From Bryopsis sp. KO-2023 (lineage: Eukaryota; Chlorophyta; Ulvophyceae; Bryopsidales; Bryopsidaceae), in assembly GCA_030272585.1 (NCBI GenBank), contig BSYQ01000001.1, positions 124,001-188,000 on the forward strand: a stretch of DNA of 64,000 bases. The letters run 5' to 3'. Position 1 is the first letter of the stretch. The number at the start of each line of letters is the position of its first letter. The position numbers were made by a program, and so were the translations under genes. Shown here piece after piece: positions 23,501 through 37,199 of the stretch. Under the pieces are notes generated by a model. That model saw nothing but the letters and a program-made list of their open reading frames with translations, ran no database searches and was not told the origin of the DNA.

Positions 23501-26019
23501 TCAATGACCATGTCTATGGAAAAGGAGAAAAAAAACAACAATGAAAAGACAAAGAAGGGGAGTCACAATTCCTACCAATGACAATGAACTCAGAGATCGA
23601 TTAATGTAGTTCGATTCAAGAGCCATCTGTCTCGCCACCAGTGTTTTCTTGCCTCTTTCCGATCCCGCCAAATCCACAAGGTTCAATTTCGCTGAGGTTC
23701 GTGTTCCATCTACAAAAAAGCAAATCCCAGCAATTTTTTCAAGAAACACCCCGTCGACCCAGCCCCAACCACCCCAACCAAACACCCTGTTTTCTTTCTT
23801 TTGCTTTGTCAAGCAAATGAAATTGTGAGGGGAAAAAAGCAATTGACCGCCTTGGAAGAGTAATTCACCAAGAAACAGGGGTTCGTTCAAACCAAGAAGA
23901 AAACAACACTAATTGAAAAAAAACTCACCAAGATTTGCCCTCTCTATGTGTAGAGTCAAAACACAATGAGATCTTGAAGACATGTCATTCATCATATGGC
24001 CAGCCACCCGTCGATTCCTGGAGCCCTGTCACAAGAATAAGAATTCTATTACTAAATCATAGAGGGAAGCTCAATAGCGGACTCTGTTTAGTATCATTCT
24101 TGGAGAATTGAACCAATATATCACCGGGCTTCTTTTACCCTCCATGGAATCAGAATTTGAAAGTTGTGAACCAAGTTCGCATCGCCATACATTGAGTGAC
24201 TTGAGAAAAAAATTTACATTGGGTTGTGTTATTTTTCAAGTCCTTATTTGGCCCTACTATCGCAACACAGTGCAGAGCTCCTTCCGGGGACATGACTTCC
24301 ACAGGTCTCACATTCCTCAACCCCATTTCCCCCCTGCCATCAAAATCCAAGCGTCTTGAATTTCCAATAAGAATTCACTTGTCAATGTTCCTACGAGGTT
24401 GGATTGAACGAACTCAACAGAAAATGAAAATGCACCTGTTCTTTCCGATAGGAAAACAAAAAAAGGTCAAAAAAAACTCACCTCTCATCCTCCACAATGG
24501 AAATCGAATATTGGCCCGGGTTCAAAAGATCCCGAAAAGTTTCATTATAGATTTCGACAAATGTCACTCTCACTGTCCACATGGACTCGCATGCTAGCTC
24601 TGAGAAGACCTGCCGAGGCAAAACACAGAAAAAAAAACTTTTCAAAAAGTGGAGGGCGAATTGCAATGGCATTTCCTGGAGAGCTAGATTCCTTGATGCC
24701 CTAAGTCTTTTTTGGCTTTTTTTCTTGCTTTTTCCTGCCAACTACAGACCTGTCGGATAGCTCTGGGCATAATGCCACTTGATGGGGTTACTTCAGGACA
24801 CCCCACGTCACCTGCAGGAAAACCAGAATGAAGAAAAAAAGTTCTTCAGCGGTTTGCATAACAGTGCTCGAGAGATTGTAAGCAGACAACATGAACTTGT
24901 CTACTACACCAAGTGAAAAAAATAAAAATAAAAATAAATAAAGGAATATGGAATCTTTTTTTTTACACTTGAGTAGGTCGCTATGGCTGTACACCTGGGG
25001 CAAAAGGGAAAGGAGATATTTTGTTTCAGGCGCAATCTGAAAATCCGCTTTTGTGAAAACTAAATTCTCAAACTAGAATCCTGCCCAGTTCTCTTGTGCT
25101 ATTAGCAAGATTCAATTCAGGGGTTAAATTTGAAACGAACTTACCAAACATGGTGTAAGTTTTCCCTGCTCCTGTCTGGCCATATGCAAGAATCGTGCCA
25201 TTGTATCCTTCCAAAGCATCCGATACAATTGACTGGGCACATTCCTTTTAAAAAGAGGGAAAAAAATTGCTGCATTGAGTCCACCAACTAAAAAAATTTC
25301 AAAAAGTGCCACAAAGAGCCACAGTGGCTTCTAAAGAAAATTTTGTTATCCAGTGCAATCCAAAAATATTCCAAGAAATTGCAGAAATTCAAATTTTGTG
25401 AATTCTGAGAAAAAGATTTCTTTACTTTTTTTTGGACTTTTTATTTTTAGAAAAAAGAATTAATCGGGCTTTTTTGCAGCCAGCATTTGAAACATTCCAT
25501 TTGTAGCTAACAATATTATAGACACTGACCTCATACACATCCTGCTGCTGGCAATCCTCCAAAACTCTCCAGAAATTATACTGCACAAATTGAGCCAAAT
25601 TATCAGCCTCAAAAAAAAAAAGTTTTTATGGAGTGCAAGTAAAAACACACGACGTCTTGTTTTGCTGACACCCCCCTCCTTTTTCGTTTGTCGCTTCTAA
25701 AAATAGCCTTGTACGTCACGTGACTCTGCAGTTTGGTTGCGTAATATCCTTGCACGTCGCGTGCAAGAGCTCCAAGCTTGCGTTCTCACCTGAAAAACTT
25801 CTCCTGTACTTTCTCCTTTGTTCACGATCAAGACATGCTCCTGAAACAGGAAAAACAGCGAGATCCACGTCAGTGGGTGGCTCAGTTTATCTCGAGTGAG
25901 GCGGCGGGACGCGCTGAACCCACCTCCTCGCTTTGCAAGGCAGTCAGGGCACGCGACGTGCCTCTTCTATCGGAGGGCTTTATTCGGACGGCCACCCGAA
26001 CTGCTGGTCCGTCCATCAT
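20546..26019 (-). CDS. N-terminal motor kinesin, kinesin-9 (KIF6/KIF9)-like
   Basis: Sixteen exons on the minus strand, all phases matching: 25924-26019, 25790-25840, 25530-25580, 25145-25244, 24750-24811, 24482-24609, 24258-24333, 23929-24025, 23576-23709, 23146-23328, 22800-22943, 22267-22416, 21712-21912, 21514-21614, 20979-21193, 20546-20700. The motor starts [17 protein letters not shown] and has the P-loop [13 protein letters not shown], switch I NDMSSRSH, switch [10 protein letters not shown], and [17 protein letters not shown]. The spacing [13 protein letters not shown] and [14 protein letters not shown] resemble KIF9, a ciliary central-pair kinesin; the subfamily call is tentative. 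The neck is followed by a short coiled coil ([21 protein letters not shown]), then a basic, Ser-rich tail ending LGKLRK. If the donor at 22266 were skipped, translation would stop near 22178 and the tail would be lost, so an alternative short form is possible. Confidence 0.85.
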
Positions 26020-26959
26020 CACCTTCGACCTCCTCGACTTCACCCCTGGCGAAACAACGCTCTCCCTTCCTTGGAGCCGGTGACCATCCCCAGGCGAGGA
26101 GGACGAGGTTTGCGGAGATGGGGTGCACACCTCGGCAAAAGATTGTGGGAATGACAAAGGAAGACATCGTGACGATTTACGAGTGAAAATTCAGGCCTGA
26201 GTGGTGGGAAGAGCGGATCCACAGAATGTGTCACTCCCTATCCCTGCCGCAGCCCAGAAGCGTTGCTGTGACAGAATGCGGCGGGATGGATCAGGGCAAA
26301 GGATGTCCGCGGCATTGTTCAAAGACTTTTGCTTGTGGAGGAGTCGGAAATTTGAGACGTTACAAGATGTTTCGATAACAAAACCACTGGTCGACAAGAG
26401 AGCAAGCTAAACTTGGTCGAAAGGCCAGCTCTTTCACAAGCCAAGACACTGTCTTGATCAAGGAACGTCGTCTGTGAAAACTGGGTTGGCGGTGATTTGG
26501 GGGGTCGTTGCGCCTGTGCTGGGTGCAGCATCATGCAGAACCTCGATTTCCGATGCTCCCACTGGCGCCCCCATCTGCCAAACCATAAACCGTGTCAACC
26601 ACAGTATCAAATTCCACAGTTTTGAGCAGAGATCTGCCCTAGGAGATTTTTCTTTCAAAATTCAGATTTGGCAGGTTTCCGAAGACTGTGGAGTCCAAGG
26701 GGTGCACAGTTTTTTGGCGGGGGGGGGGGGGTTGCTTTGCGCACAGTTGCAATGCTGAATCACACGATGCTGGAGAGCCGCGCGCGCAGTCAGAAGAAAA
26801 AGTTAAAGCATGTTGAATGCAAGGCCTCCGATGGAGTCACCTTTATGTGCCTGACGAAGCTCTTACGGCTAAGTTGGGAGTACCTCAGACGTGTCGGTGC
26901 TACGTTTTGGATGAACTTGGTTCTTGCCAATTACCTACAGGTATCCACGATCTTCTATG
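26020..26959. other. intergenic, kinesin promoter side
   Basis: Between the kinesin ATG and the stop of the Kelch/beta-helix gene. It includes a run of about twelve G at 26709-26720. No supported gene. The start of the kinesin at 26019 is an ATG doublet; an upstream in-frame TTG-led extension to 26157 is not taken as coding. Confidence 0.5.
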
Positions 26960-29900
26960 TTATTGTTTTGCGGTTTCAGAATGAGCAGTGCATTTATTCG
27001 TTTCAGTAGGAACAATTGGGAGGCATTCAATCGCGTATTGAAAGTATTGCGCTGGCCAAGGTCTCAGGTGTTTCAGAAGTCCAGTGTTTGAAGGTCGCGA
27101 CACACGGTTTGGGCGGTATGTTTCAGAACAGAAAAGAAGGAACCCATGCGGTTGGAATTCAGTAGACCCAGGTTGTGTTGCCCCAGCAGCTGAACGAATG
27201 AACAAGATCCTGCCACAGACCTTTTGCGCGTAAGCCTCTTCTAGCTTCCGGTTTCGCTCAGCAGGCGACAAGTACTCATCTGCCTCGCTGTCCGTCCCGT
27301 GCACCTGCGTGTGTGTGAGTCGTCGTCAATCAACGTTCCCAGCGTTGTTGCTGAGTAGCTCGAAAGAGCAAGTGATACCTCTGCTTGCAGCCGCTGTTTA
27401 CCTTTTGTCTCAGGTCTCTCACCGTCTCCACAAACTTAAGCAAACGTGTACCCGTTTTGCCCAGCTTTTGCTCAATCAGCTGCCTTTTCTGGAAATCGAT
27501 CTTACTTACTGTGCCGAAAATGAACTCGCGGAAAATGTTCACCAGGAAATAAGCGAGAACAGCCACATTCGCAAAGAGGAGAACCAGACTCAATAATATT
27601 TTTACGGTGTAGGAGATGTTGTTGATCATATAAAACATGGCGATGTAGAGAGTAAAAGCCGTCGCATACAGGGACAGCCTCTCCAGAATGTCCATCTGCC
27701 AAAGCTCGTAGGGATTGTAGATCACCTGCACGAACATGCCAAGAGGTGTGTTTGTCGGCAACCGCAAAAACCTGTTCAAATCCACGTTCCCCTCCCTTCC
27801 ATCCCTGCAGTCTAATTTGTCCAAAAGTGGAAGATTCGAGGAGCCCGTGAGAATATCGACTGCTTACCTGCAACACCATTGCTAGAATGACAACACCAAG
27901 AGCAGCCAGGAGTTGCAGCTCGAGCCCAATCGAGGACAGGAACACGAGGACTGTGACTACGAGGAATTTTCGAAGCATGATGAAGCTCTCCCAGTAATAA
28001 AATTCGTCTTCATATTCCTCGTACAAGAAACCGTATGAACCCAAGAACGCCTCATCGTGCAGCTTTTCCTTGTGTCGTCGGAGAAAGAGGGCTGACCAGA
28101 GAGGGACTCCGAGCGAGAAAAGCACTATCCCTGATCATTCATTCCGACTTCAAAAGCTGAACAATTTCAACAACCAGGTAGGTACAATCGTCAAGCGAGT
28201 GAGAGAATAATTCGCTCAAAGGCACCCAAACTCTGTTAAAAATACCTGGCAAACCGATGGCCAGCACGAGAAACAAATGGGATCCCTCGTAGCACTTCAT
28301 ATCATAATCCTCCGACCAGAATCTGCCTGAAGATCTGGTATTTGCGAAGTAGGGGTTTGCAACCCGTCCGTCGTCAAGTTGAGGGCAAGAGAAGAAAGAT
28401 AGAAGTATGTCTGTGATACCGGGGTAGGTGAAGAAAATAATTGAGATTACTGTCACAATGAAACGGGACTTGAACCACTCTCCCAGACGAGCTGATTTGT
28501 CTTTCCGTCGGCCGTAAAGAAAGAAGGCAAACCACCAAAATATTGCGGCTGCGGCCGTCAGGTACACTGCTCACAAATGAAACACCCATTAGAATCAACG
28601 CAATATAGTAAACGCACCGATTATTTGAGAGAGTAGAGGTGCGCACCGGGCATGAAAACGAAGATCAATGTTCTTTGGATAGAGATCGGGAAATTGCCCT
28701 TGGACAAAGAGCAGTCTATTGACACCATCTGGCCCAATGCCGCACTGGCTTGCGAAGAGGCGGAGAAGTATTTCGCAAGGAAACCAGGCCAATTCAAATC
28801 AACTTCCTTGACCAGCGAAACAACCTGCAGATCCAATATCAATATGAAGTGTTTTGTTGTTGAAACTCAGATGCACGCCTTTTTTGAAAGCCAGAAAGGT
28901 TTTCTAGCCTTGTTTCCGCACCTGAAGGTAAGAAACCATTATCTTGATCACGGTGGAATGGTTGCCCTTGTTTTTCCGGACCTTCTTTGTTCCTGTGGAA
29001 GTGAAGGATGGGTCACTTGGGTTTACCATGTCTTCCGCGTCCTCCTGAGCATCTGATGGTGATCCTGCTTGTGACTTCAATTGACTCCGCACTGTGACCG
29101 CAATCTATTCGCAAACAGGACCACTTGATTCTGACATGCATTTTCTTTTCAGTTTAGGTAGTCTGATATGTATCTTGTGTGTGAGCTGCAGCAAAACGAC
29201 GAAAATATTCAGAGTGTTCAACAGCATCTATTCTGTGTGGTGGTGGTCTCACCAAGACGACATTGATCAAAGATTGCAAGACGTAGTACAGGTTGTTCAG
29301 AATCTTGTTTGGGCATTGTGCACACTCAGAATCCCCTTGGGATCCATAGCCGTCCATACAGACGGCGCACAAGTTGCCAGTGTATCCATCCGCGCATAGG
29401 GTACCCCTGTATTCTTCCAGACTCCAATCATTCGCCAGCCGTACATGTCCCTGGAATATTTGAAGCTGGGCAGTGCGATTGTCTGTAGTACAAGCTTTTG
29501 AATTTGGGCACTCATGTACCTGGAACAATGTAACATATCAGTCGCTGCTCAAGAAAATACCAACAATAGATAAAATCAACACAATTGATGTATAGGTTTC
29601 AATTCATTCATATCCCTTGTTCACAGCGCCGAAAAAAAGCACTGTCGGACTATACTTTATATTAGACCTGCCTGAGGGTTGTTTGGGTGCGAATGCCAGT
29701 ATCCATCTCCTGGAATCAAGAAACTACCGATTGCTTCAAAACTGCAGTTTGCATTTGTTGGGCAAACGTCGCAGGATGTGTTTGCAGGGTTGAAACTGAA
29801 CGTGTCTCCCAGGCAACTCGTGCAGCGATTTCCATCGGCATTAGTTACTTCTCCCAGTAGGCAAGGACGCACATCCACGATAACATTGGCGGAATCAAGG

Positions 29901-32900
29901 GAGTCCAAACCCTCAGGGATGAACTCCAGGTTGTACGTGCCACTTCTAGCCGAGACCTGTGATGCCGTTCAAATCTTATGAGCTTCGAGGCAGGTCTTCA
30001 CAGAATGAGGTCCGCCTGTGAGCAGTGCGCTGATTCTTTATATTCACCTTCAAAGTGTCGAAAGATGCGTCCCCGAGGATGGTAGACACGCTGGTTTGAC
30101 CCTGGGCGACATTGTCCGGGCTGTTTATCGAAATAATTGTTTGGGCTTCTGGTAAACCTCCAGTGATGGTCTGGTTGTACGCGTCTTGAATCGACAGGTC
30201 TACGTTAATAATATCTCCGCTGTTGTACCCTTCAATGTGGTCTCCAGTGTGCAAGGCCAGATACGTCCCCCCTGTAGCAACCTGAGGCCCGTAGCCATTA
30301 TTTATCGCGCGGTTGTCAATCCATGCGTCGCATGGCATCACGTGCAGCAAAGCTGCTCTTTGGAGGTGGGTGAAATCGAGAACGTGGGCATCACAGAGAA
30401 ACAGAAGTCCCTCTTCTTCTTTGAAATGGACCGCCCCGCCGCCGCCACCATTCGCAACATTGTTTCCGATAGTCGAGTTGTCAACTCTCACAACACCGCA
30501 AGTCGCTGCTTCCTCACCACTAAACTCGCAGGTGTGCTCCACGAAGAGTCCCCCTATCGTCAAGTCAAAGAGATATGTTGTGGAGAATGACGGCTCTGCA
30601 TACCAGAAACGTATCAGTTCTCGTCAATTCAGCTTACCTCCATTCTTGGCAGTGTTATCCAAAATTTGATTGGATACGATGTTCACATCGCTATCGATTT
30701 GAGCGCATATCGCTCCTCCACCTTCGTAGCTACACTCCACGGACCTCATAAGGCGTGTTTGTTTCGAAGCTATCCAATTCGAATCCAGCAATGCCACATT
30801 GCCAGACAAGACGGAGTCACCGATATGTGTCAACCCATAAGCTTTCATCAAGGATATGGCACCACCAGAGAGGGCAATGTTGTCGATAAAGCGGGTGTTT
30901 GTCACATTGGAAGCGTCGCAAGTTTCGCATTGCCAGCCGCCACCATCGACGGCTTTGTTCTGACTTATTCTACTGTTAAAAATATTCGTTATCAAATCTT
31001 GACCAGAGAAAATGGCCCCTCCCGCTGTAGCCGTGTTTTTGGCCAGTGTGGAGCCGTAGATGTTGAGTGTGCCGCTCTTGTCATACGAAATCCCACCTCC
31101 CTGTTTTGCGAACAAATTACAAACAACAATGATCAGCAAACCAAGCAGGTCGACAAAGAGACGTGATTCTTTCACAAAAAGGTTGGCATTTTCGTGAATT
31201 CCACAGTTCAAGAGAATTCTCACCTTTGTAGCAGCAACATTTCTCCTGATTTGCATGTCATGGAGATCAACTTGGTCCCCCTCTAGTACTTTTATTCCAC
31301 CCCCGACACGCGAAAGAGCTTCGTTCCCAACGATAGAGCTCGACCGCAGTGTGACTGGCAAGTAAAACTCCACAAGAGATATTCCCCCTCCTTCAGAAGC
31401 CTTGTTGCCCTCCACTGTGCAATTAGTCATCTAAGAACAAAACAGAAGTGATTTCAAGTAAACCTCGGGCGAGCTTTTAACTTTGAACCAACTATCTTAG
31501 CCTTATCGAACTGGTAATGCGAGCAAGCATGTGGATTCAATGGCTGAGTTGTTTTTTCACAGAAGAAGTACTGTATCTGATCGCTCTATGAGCTCCATCG
31601 CGAGATTTGCTTACAAGCAACGAAAACCCTCTCAGGTTATCAATAGCGAACCCTCCACCAGATTCCGAGGCGCTGTTGTTTGCAAAGACTGCTTCATTCA
31701 ACTCCACAGAGCAAGAGGGGGTTTTGATGTACATTCCTCCACCATCAATGCTAGCTGCGTTCTCCAGGAAAGTCGAATCTGTGATGCGATTCAGGCATCC
31801 CCCTTCATCAACGACCAGCGCGCTGGATGAGGGCCCCGATGTTACAGGAGCGTGACTGCACAACAAACCAATTCCAGATCAATTCCACTGAGCTACTGAA
31901 AAAAGAGAGGAAAGCTAACATGAACAAAACAATTCATCAATTCTTACTTGCTGCTGTTGTTATTATTTTGGAAGAGGGAGTCTTTGACCTCGTAGAGCAG
32001 GCCACCTGGTGCAACATAGACGGCCGATCCAACCGATGCAGTGTTGCTGTCGAAAGTTATGTTGGAAAGGGTCACATTGGCTTGAGATTGGATGTATATG
32101 GCGGCACCATACTCCGCATCATTGTCAGAAAATGTCATCCTGGACAGAGTGACCCCCTCCCCCTCTGTCACAACGTTTGGGGTGTCGATGAGGATTGCTG
32201 AGTTCGTACAACCTTTGACATCGAATCCTTCCAGCCTAACCCCTGTGCTCCTGAGTTCACACAAAATAAATTGGATGAACAGTCAAACAAAGCTCAAAAT
32301 AATCAAATGTGTTTCCTGTAAATCAACATCATGAAAACAAGAGAAAAAGACACTTACTTCACGATAACTGCATGATTATCACCCGAGCATCCGATTGTGC
32401 CCATGGGGTCCGACTTCAGAGTTCGACCGACAGCTCTAGTATTTGCTGAAGCGGAGAAAGCCCTCATTGTAACGCCAATTGAGAGTTCTATGGGGGCATC
32501 AAGAAGTAGATCTCCATGGTCCACATCGATTGCCAGAATGTCCCCATCATACATGTCTGATAAGAGCCGGCGGAGTTCTGGCACTTGCTGAGGGTCTATC
32601 ACAGTGGGCGGCGCAACGGGAACGATCAACAAGTCCTATCATGAATCCAGAATTTCAACATCAGCGATAGCATCAGGAGAAGTTTGTCAAGGCTTGTGAG
32701 CAAGTATCGGAACTACCTGTTGGTGCAAAACGGCTATCCTCCCAGCATCAAGAGGAACCATTCCACCTCCTGTCGGGAATTGCTCTTTTGATCTGTAAAT
32801 TTCACCTTGGCCAGAACCGGAAGCGGGTCTCCATTCGAGGATATCCATCCCGAGATGTAAAGAAAACATATCACCTCCTTGTACCCACTCACTGGTTGCA

Positions 32901-35900
32901 GAATCGTATGTTTCGCCTCCAAAGACGAACACCTGTTGCGACCAGTGACGGGTCAGTTAGATACCTAAATTGAGAGCACAGTAACGGAAGATCATTAAGA
33001 TACCTGTACGTATATGCGGATAGACATTGTTAACTCGCCTGCGGTCCGATGGCTGCCATGAGATGCCCTTGGCGTGGCGCTGGCGGATCGTTTATGGAAA
33101 GGTTATCGAGAGACATCCAAGTTCTTCTTTCGATGTCGAATGTCCATAGGTCCTCACGAAGGAGGAGTTTGTGATCGCTTAATGTAGGGTCTGTTGAGCC
33201 ACCAAACATGGTGAGAATGCCCTCAGTGAAGCCCAGGTCGCTGGTGCTGGCGTCGGGGGCGATGAAAGCCATCGAGTGCCTGCAATTGTAGTGTGATCAA
33301 TGTTAAAATAACAGGTAGTGAGAATACGTTTTGCACGAACAGAAAAAAACTTTTTCCCTCTCTATCTCACCCTCGTCGGGGCGAGGGGACCATATCGCTC
33401 TCTGGGAGGATGACTTTTGCTGAGTAGGTGCAGACATTTGGGTCGTCGTCGATCCATGTAACGTTGAACATTTCGTTGGAAAGGCCATCCTCTGCACACA
33501 TTGATTGTCAACAACTAGCAGTTGGCCTAGAAAATTAGAGAAATATGCGCTGGGGAAAAGAAATGGCCTCGTACTTAATAAGTACCTCTTGCTCCGCCAA
33601 ACAAAATGGCAGACTTGTCGCCGATCGCAACCATCCCAGCACCAGAGAGAGGACCGATATAATCCGACTCTGTAGCCAGGGTGCATTCTTGCCAGGCAAA
33701 GGAATCCGACTGCTCCCCGATATTTCCAGGATTGTAACGAAGAACCCAAGCATCGTCCATGAAGATTTCCACAACCGGAGTTACAGTTGGTGCACCTGCT
33801 CCTGCTGGCTCACTCCCAGGAGCAACACCAATTTCCTCAGAACCTCCTGGAGGCAGCGCTTGATCCCCAGTGGCCTGAAGAACCCGATTGTGATTTCTAG
33901 GCGGAGGTCCTGGCTGGTTATCATCAGGAAATATACTTTCGACGAATTCTGAAGCTCTCTTCCTGCATGCGACCTGGCACACACGCAGCAAACTTGAGTG
34001 CTAGCGCAGAGTGGAATGAGAAAATTCGGATGGAGGACCCCGTCCTTACATCTGTATTTCCACATTTTCGCATCATATCAATTGCTGTATTTAACGTGTC
34101 CAGATAGCTGCCTCCCAACTCTGAAAGCAAGCGACGACGGGCCGGACTTTCCTCAGGGGAGGGAGTCGATTCCTCAGATGTTGTATCAGCAGTATAGTCA
34201 TACTCGTCGACATACCTGCCCACAAGAACGACATGTTGACAACACCATACCACATTTTGTATGTGAACATGGAGCACTGAAGGACGCACCATGTTGAGAC
34301 GTATCCCAAATCAACAAGCATATTCTCCAGGCAAGCGGACAAATAGTCCTGCTCAGTTGTGGAGAGGTCCCCGCCTCCAGAGTTGGCCTCGAGCAGGCAT
34401 TGATCAAACAGATCGCCAAAAACCGACTTGTATTGGGTGCCTTGAATAAAATCTAATGCCGCCGCACCACCCTCGGTATATTGGCCTCCATACATGAAGA
34501 TGGCCCGGTCCTTGAAGCCCACCGAAGAGTACTTTATCCGTTTGTCTGGAAAGTAGCCACTCATAGATGCCAAATTGCAGTTGGCCCCCTCTTTGCAGTT
34601 CTGTGAAGCTGTCATATAGAATGGGTTGGCACAATTGACCTGATCGAATGCAGGTTCCGAACCTGCAAAAAACCACACAACCCAACATGAGTTTCATATT
34701 GGCAAGCGAAGATAGAGAACAAGAACTTGGGAATGGTTTTCTAACCGCTGAATTTTCCTCCTGTGCCAAACATCACTAGGCAGCTGGAGCTCCTCCAAGC
34801 CGCTGGATCATCAGGATCGATTGATTCCGTTGCCATGATCATACTGGAAAGGTATACATCAGATGAGGACGAAACAGTAGATGGTTTCATAGAAATATCA
34901 AGAAGGGTCATGATCGCTTCATCCGCCAGATCCACGTAGTAAGTATGGCTGCTTGCCTGAAATGCAGGAATCATGTTACACCACACTTCTGGTACTCGTG
35001 AGAGTAGGATGGAGAAGATATGGCCAAAGCAGTACCTTCACTTTTGAACTCCCCTGCTCAGCTTGCATACCGCCAACCATCAGCGTGATGCTTTCTTTCT
35101 GCACAATTTGAGTGCTTCTGACAAACTCAGGCTTCGCTGTTGAGATGTAGGGTTCCCTTCTGTCCCCCAAGACCGTAGAAAACGAGGATCCATCACAGTT
35201 GACGTGTGAAGGGTCCCCCGACATGGCGTAGAAGGACCCAATAGTAAAGGTTGCTTCAACTTCACTGGCTCCCGACCTTGCCTGAGCCATTACCTCAGTA
35301 AAGCTGCTAAAGCCGTAGTGAATCATCCATTGTCTCCATTTCGTTTCATCTTGTTCACTGAAGCTGGGATCTCTGTTGGCAGCAGAACAATGATAATTAA
35401 GCACGACATTAAGTGGGATTCCCAATCACTTCGTCTGGCTATTATCCTTCAACCATGAGCTCTCTCACCTGGAGCCGCCAGCCACCGTCAGGACCAGAGT
35501 GGGCGTTGTCTCCCCCTCTTCTCCAGTTGGGACTTCAACGTAATCTATAGCGCTATCCCATCCTTTGGGGAGCAAAAGCTCCCAATCTGGCTCATTTGTC
35601 TGGATATCAGGCTCTGGGACAAATGAGACTGTGATCCACTTCGGAGTATCGTCCTCTTTTGGCCACAATAGGATGTGCATATCGTTCATCAATCGACCCG
35701 CAGCATCTGCGTTGAAAAAAAAGTGCCGTAAACACCAAACCAACAGCGTTTGAGAAACAACACAACTCATCCAGACGAACTGCACCAGTTCCTCACCCCC
35801 GTCCCTTCCACCATACATGATCACAGTATCGTCTTCGAGTGGGTACATAGATGATGCGTAACGGCTGGAGGGCGCCGTTCCCTGTTGTCCAGAGCAAACG

Positions 35901-37199
35901 GAATGGACTGAGAACACAATTATGCCACAAGCACTTCGACAAATGACTTGAGAAGGCACGAATTCCTTGTGGTATAAATCGAAGCAGCGATACCCACCGA
36001 AGGAGTCACAGGTCCGGTCCATTTGAGGGTCTGAGTGTCGAAGTAGAACAAATCATCAAGAATTCTGGTCGCCCACAACAACTGCCGTTTCAGTATTTAA
36101 AGACTGTATCCTTGTGAGAGGGAATCTAGATATTACAATCTGTACGTTCAATTATGTGGAAATGAAATCCTCACGTTCCAGAAGAGTTCTTTCCTCCCCA
36201 TATGACCATCCTGTTCCCCAGCAGCGCTGCTCCATGGTGGGATCTTGCTTCAGGAGCAGTTCCTACACCAACAAAACAAGGGTTCCCCCTCTCAGCTCCA
36301 GCAAGCGCTTGAAGTATGAAACTATCAACACGAGACGGTACCATCTCCAGGATCACTGAACAGCTGAGTCCACGACTTCGTCTCCAAGTTGAGGAGATGA
36401 ACATCGTTGAGTCCGGTGGTCTTCGTTCCCTCAGTGGCCAGACCACCAAAGACAATGAGCTCGATAACACCCTGGCCGTTTTCTCTCAATACTACAGAGT
36501 GCCCCGACCTAGGTTCGGGAGTGCCTGTAGTCGACAGAGTGCTGGCAATCCTTGTCTCAAGATTTATCTCCTCCACGAACGTAGCACGTTGGACCAGTCC
36601 CGATTGCAAGGCCCCACCTACAACATACGCCTGGAAAACCAAACAAAGCAGTATTCACGGCTTCTGCCTCCTCCTTTTCACAACTGCTTTGCAACTCAGC
36701 TCAATATCATAAAGTAGGAGCTCCTTTCCCTTCGCATTTGCTCATTTTCTTTCCTCCACTAAGAATGAAATCCTAAGCAGTGTTTTGTGAACTGGAAAAA
36801 GGTCGATTCAAGGTTTCACTCATATGGTACCTTGAGTGTCCCGATTGCCGAATCGTGCAGAACAGCCATGGCATGGTCATATTTCGCGAGTGCGCTCGAG
36901 GAGCGGCAAATCCCCACCCCACCAACGCACCAAGGCCTTGAACGGCCTGAGAGAGCAACCTTCGCAACATAATGAAGTACTACTCAAAAGTTGTCGGGTA
37001 TCTGCCTCTGTTGCAAGCTCTTGTAGTGGAATTGAGACTTTATTTGGTTCAAATTTTACATTCCCCCCCCTTCGTTTTCCTGTGCTTCTGTTTCTCAAGG
37101 TGAGCTGAAAGTGGCATTAAGGCACATTCAAGTCCTCACCTGAACCCAGCCAATCAACAACAATAAGACAACCCGACTCAAACTCGTGAAAATTTCCAT
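26960..37199 (-). CDS. giant Kelch / beta-helix / Cys-rich / multi-pass membrane protein
   Basis: Twenty-nine exons with consistent phases give about 2,390 residues. Exon 1 (37140-37199) encodes a signal peptide, MEIFTSLSRVVLLLLIGWVQ. Exons at 36831-36959 to 32717-32932 encode Kelch-type repeats with paired-Gly strands (ELIVFGGLAT, TVIMYGGRDG, AIFMYGGQYT, SAILFGGARG, GILTMFGG). From 32635 to 30048 follow parallel beta-helix repeats with GG[AG][IF] and NN/DN turns (ASIDGGGMY, TATAGGAIFSG), as in chlamydial Pmp-like repeats. 29956-29253 encode Cys-rich segments (CTSCLGDTF, CDVCPTNANC, TGNLCAVCMDGYGS). 29104-27402 encode six to eight membrane helices, then a charged tail SEADEYLSPAERNRKLEEAY. 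A large surface protein with an adhesive or sensing ectodomain is inferred; such fusions are known from protist genomes without assigned function. Two introns use GC donors. The final 60-80 residues after AYAQK may instead be intron or UTR. Confidence 0.8.
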
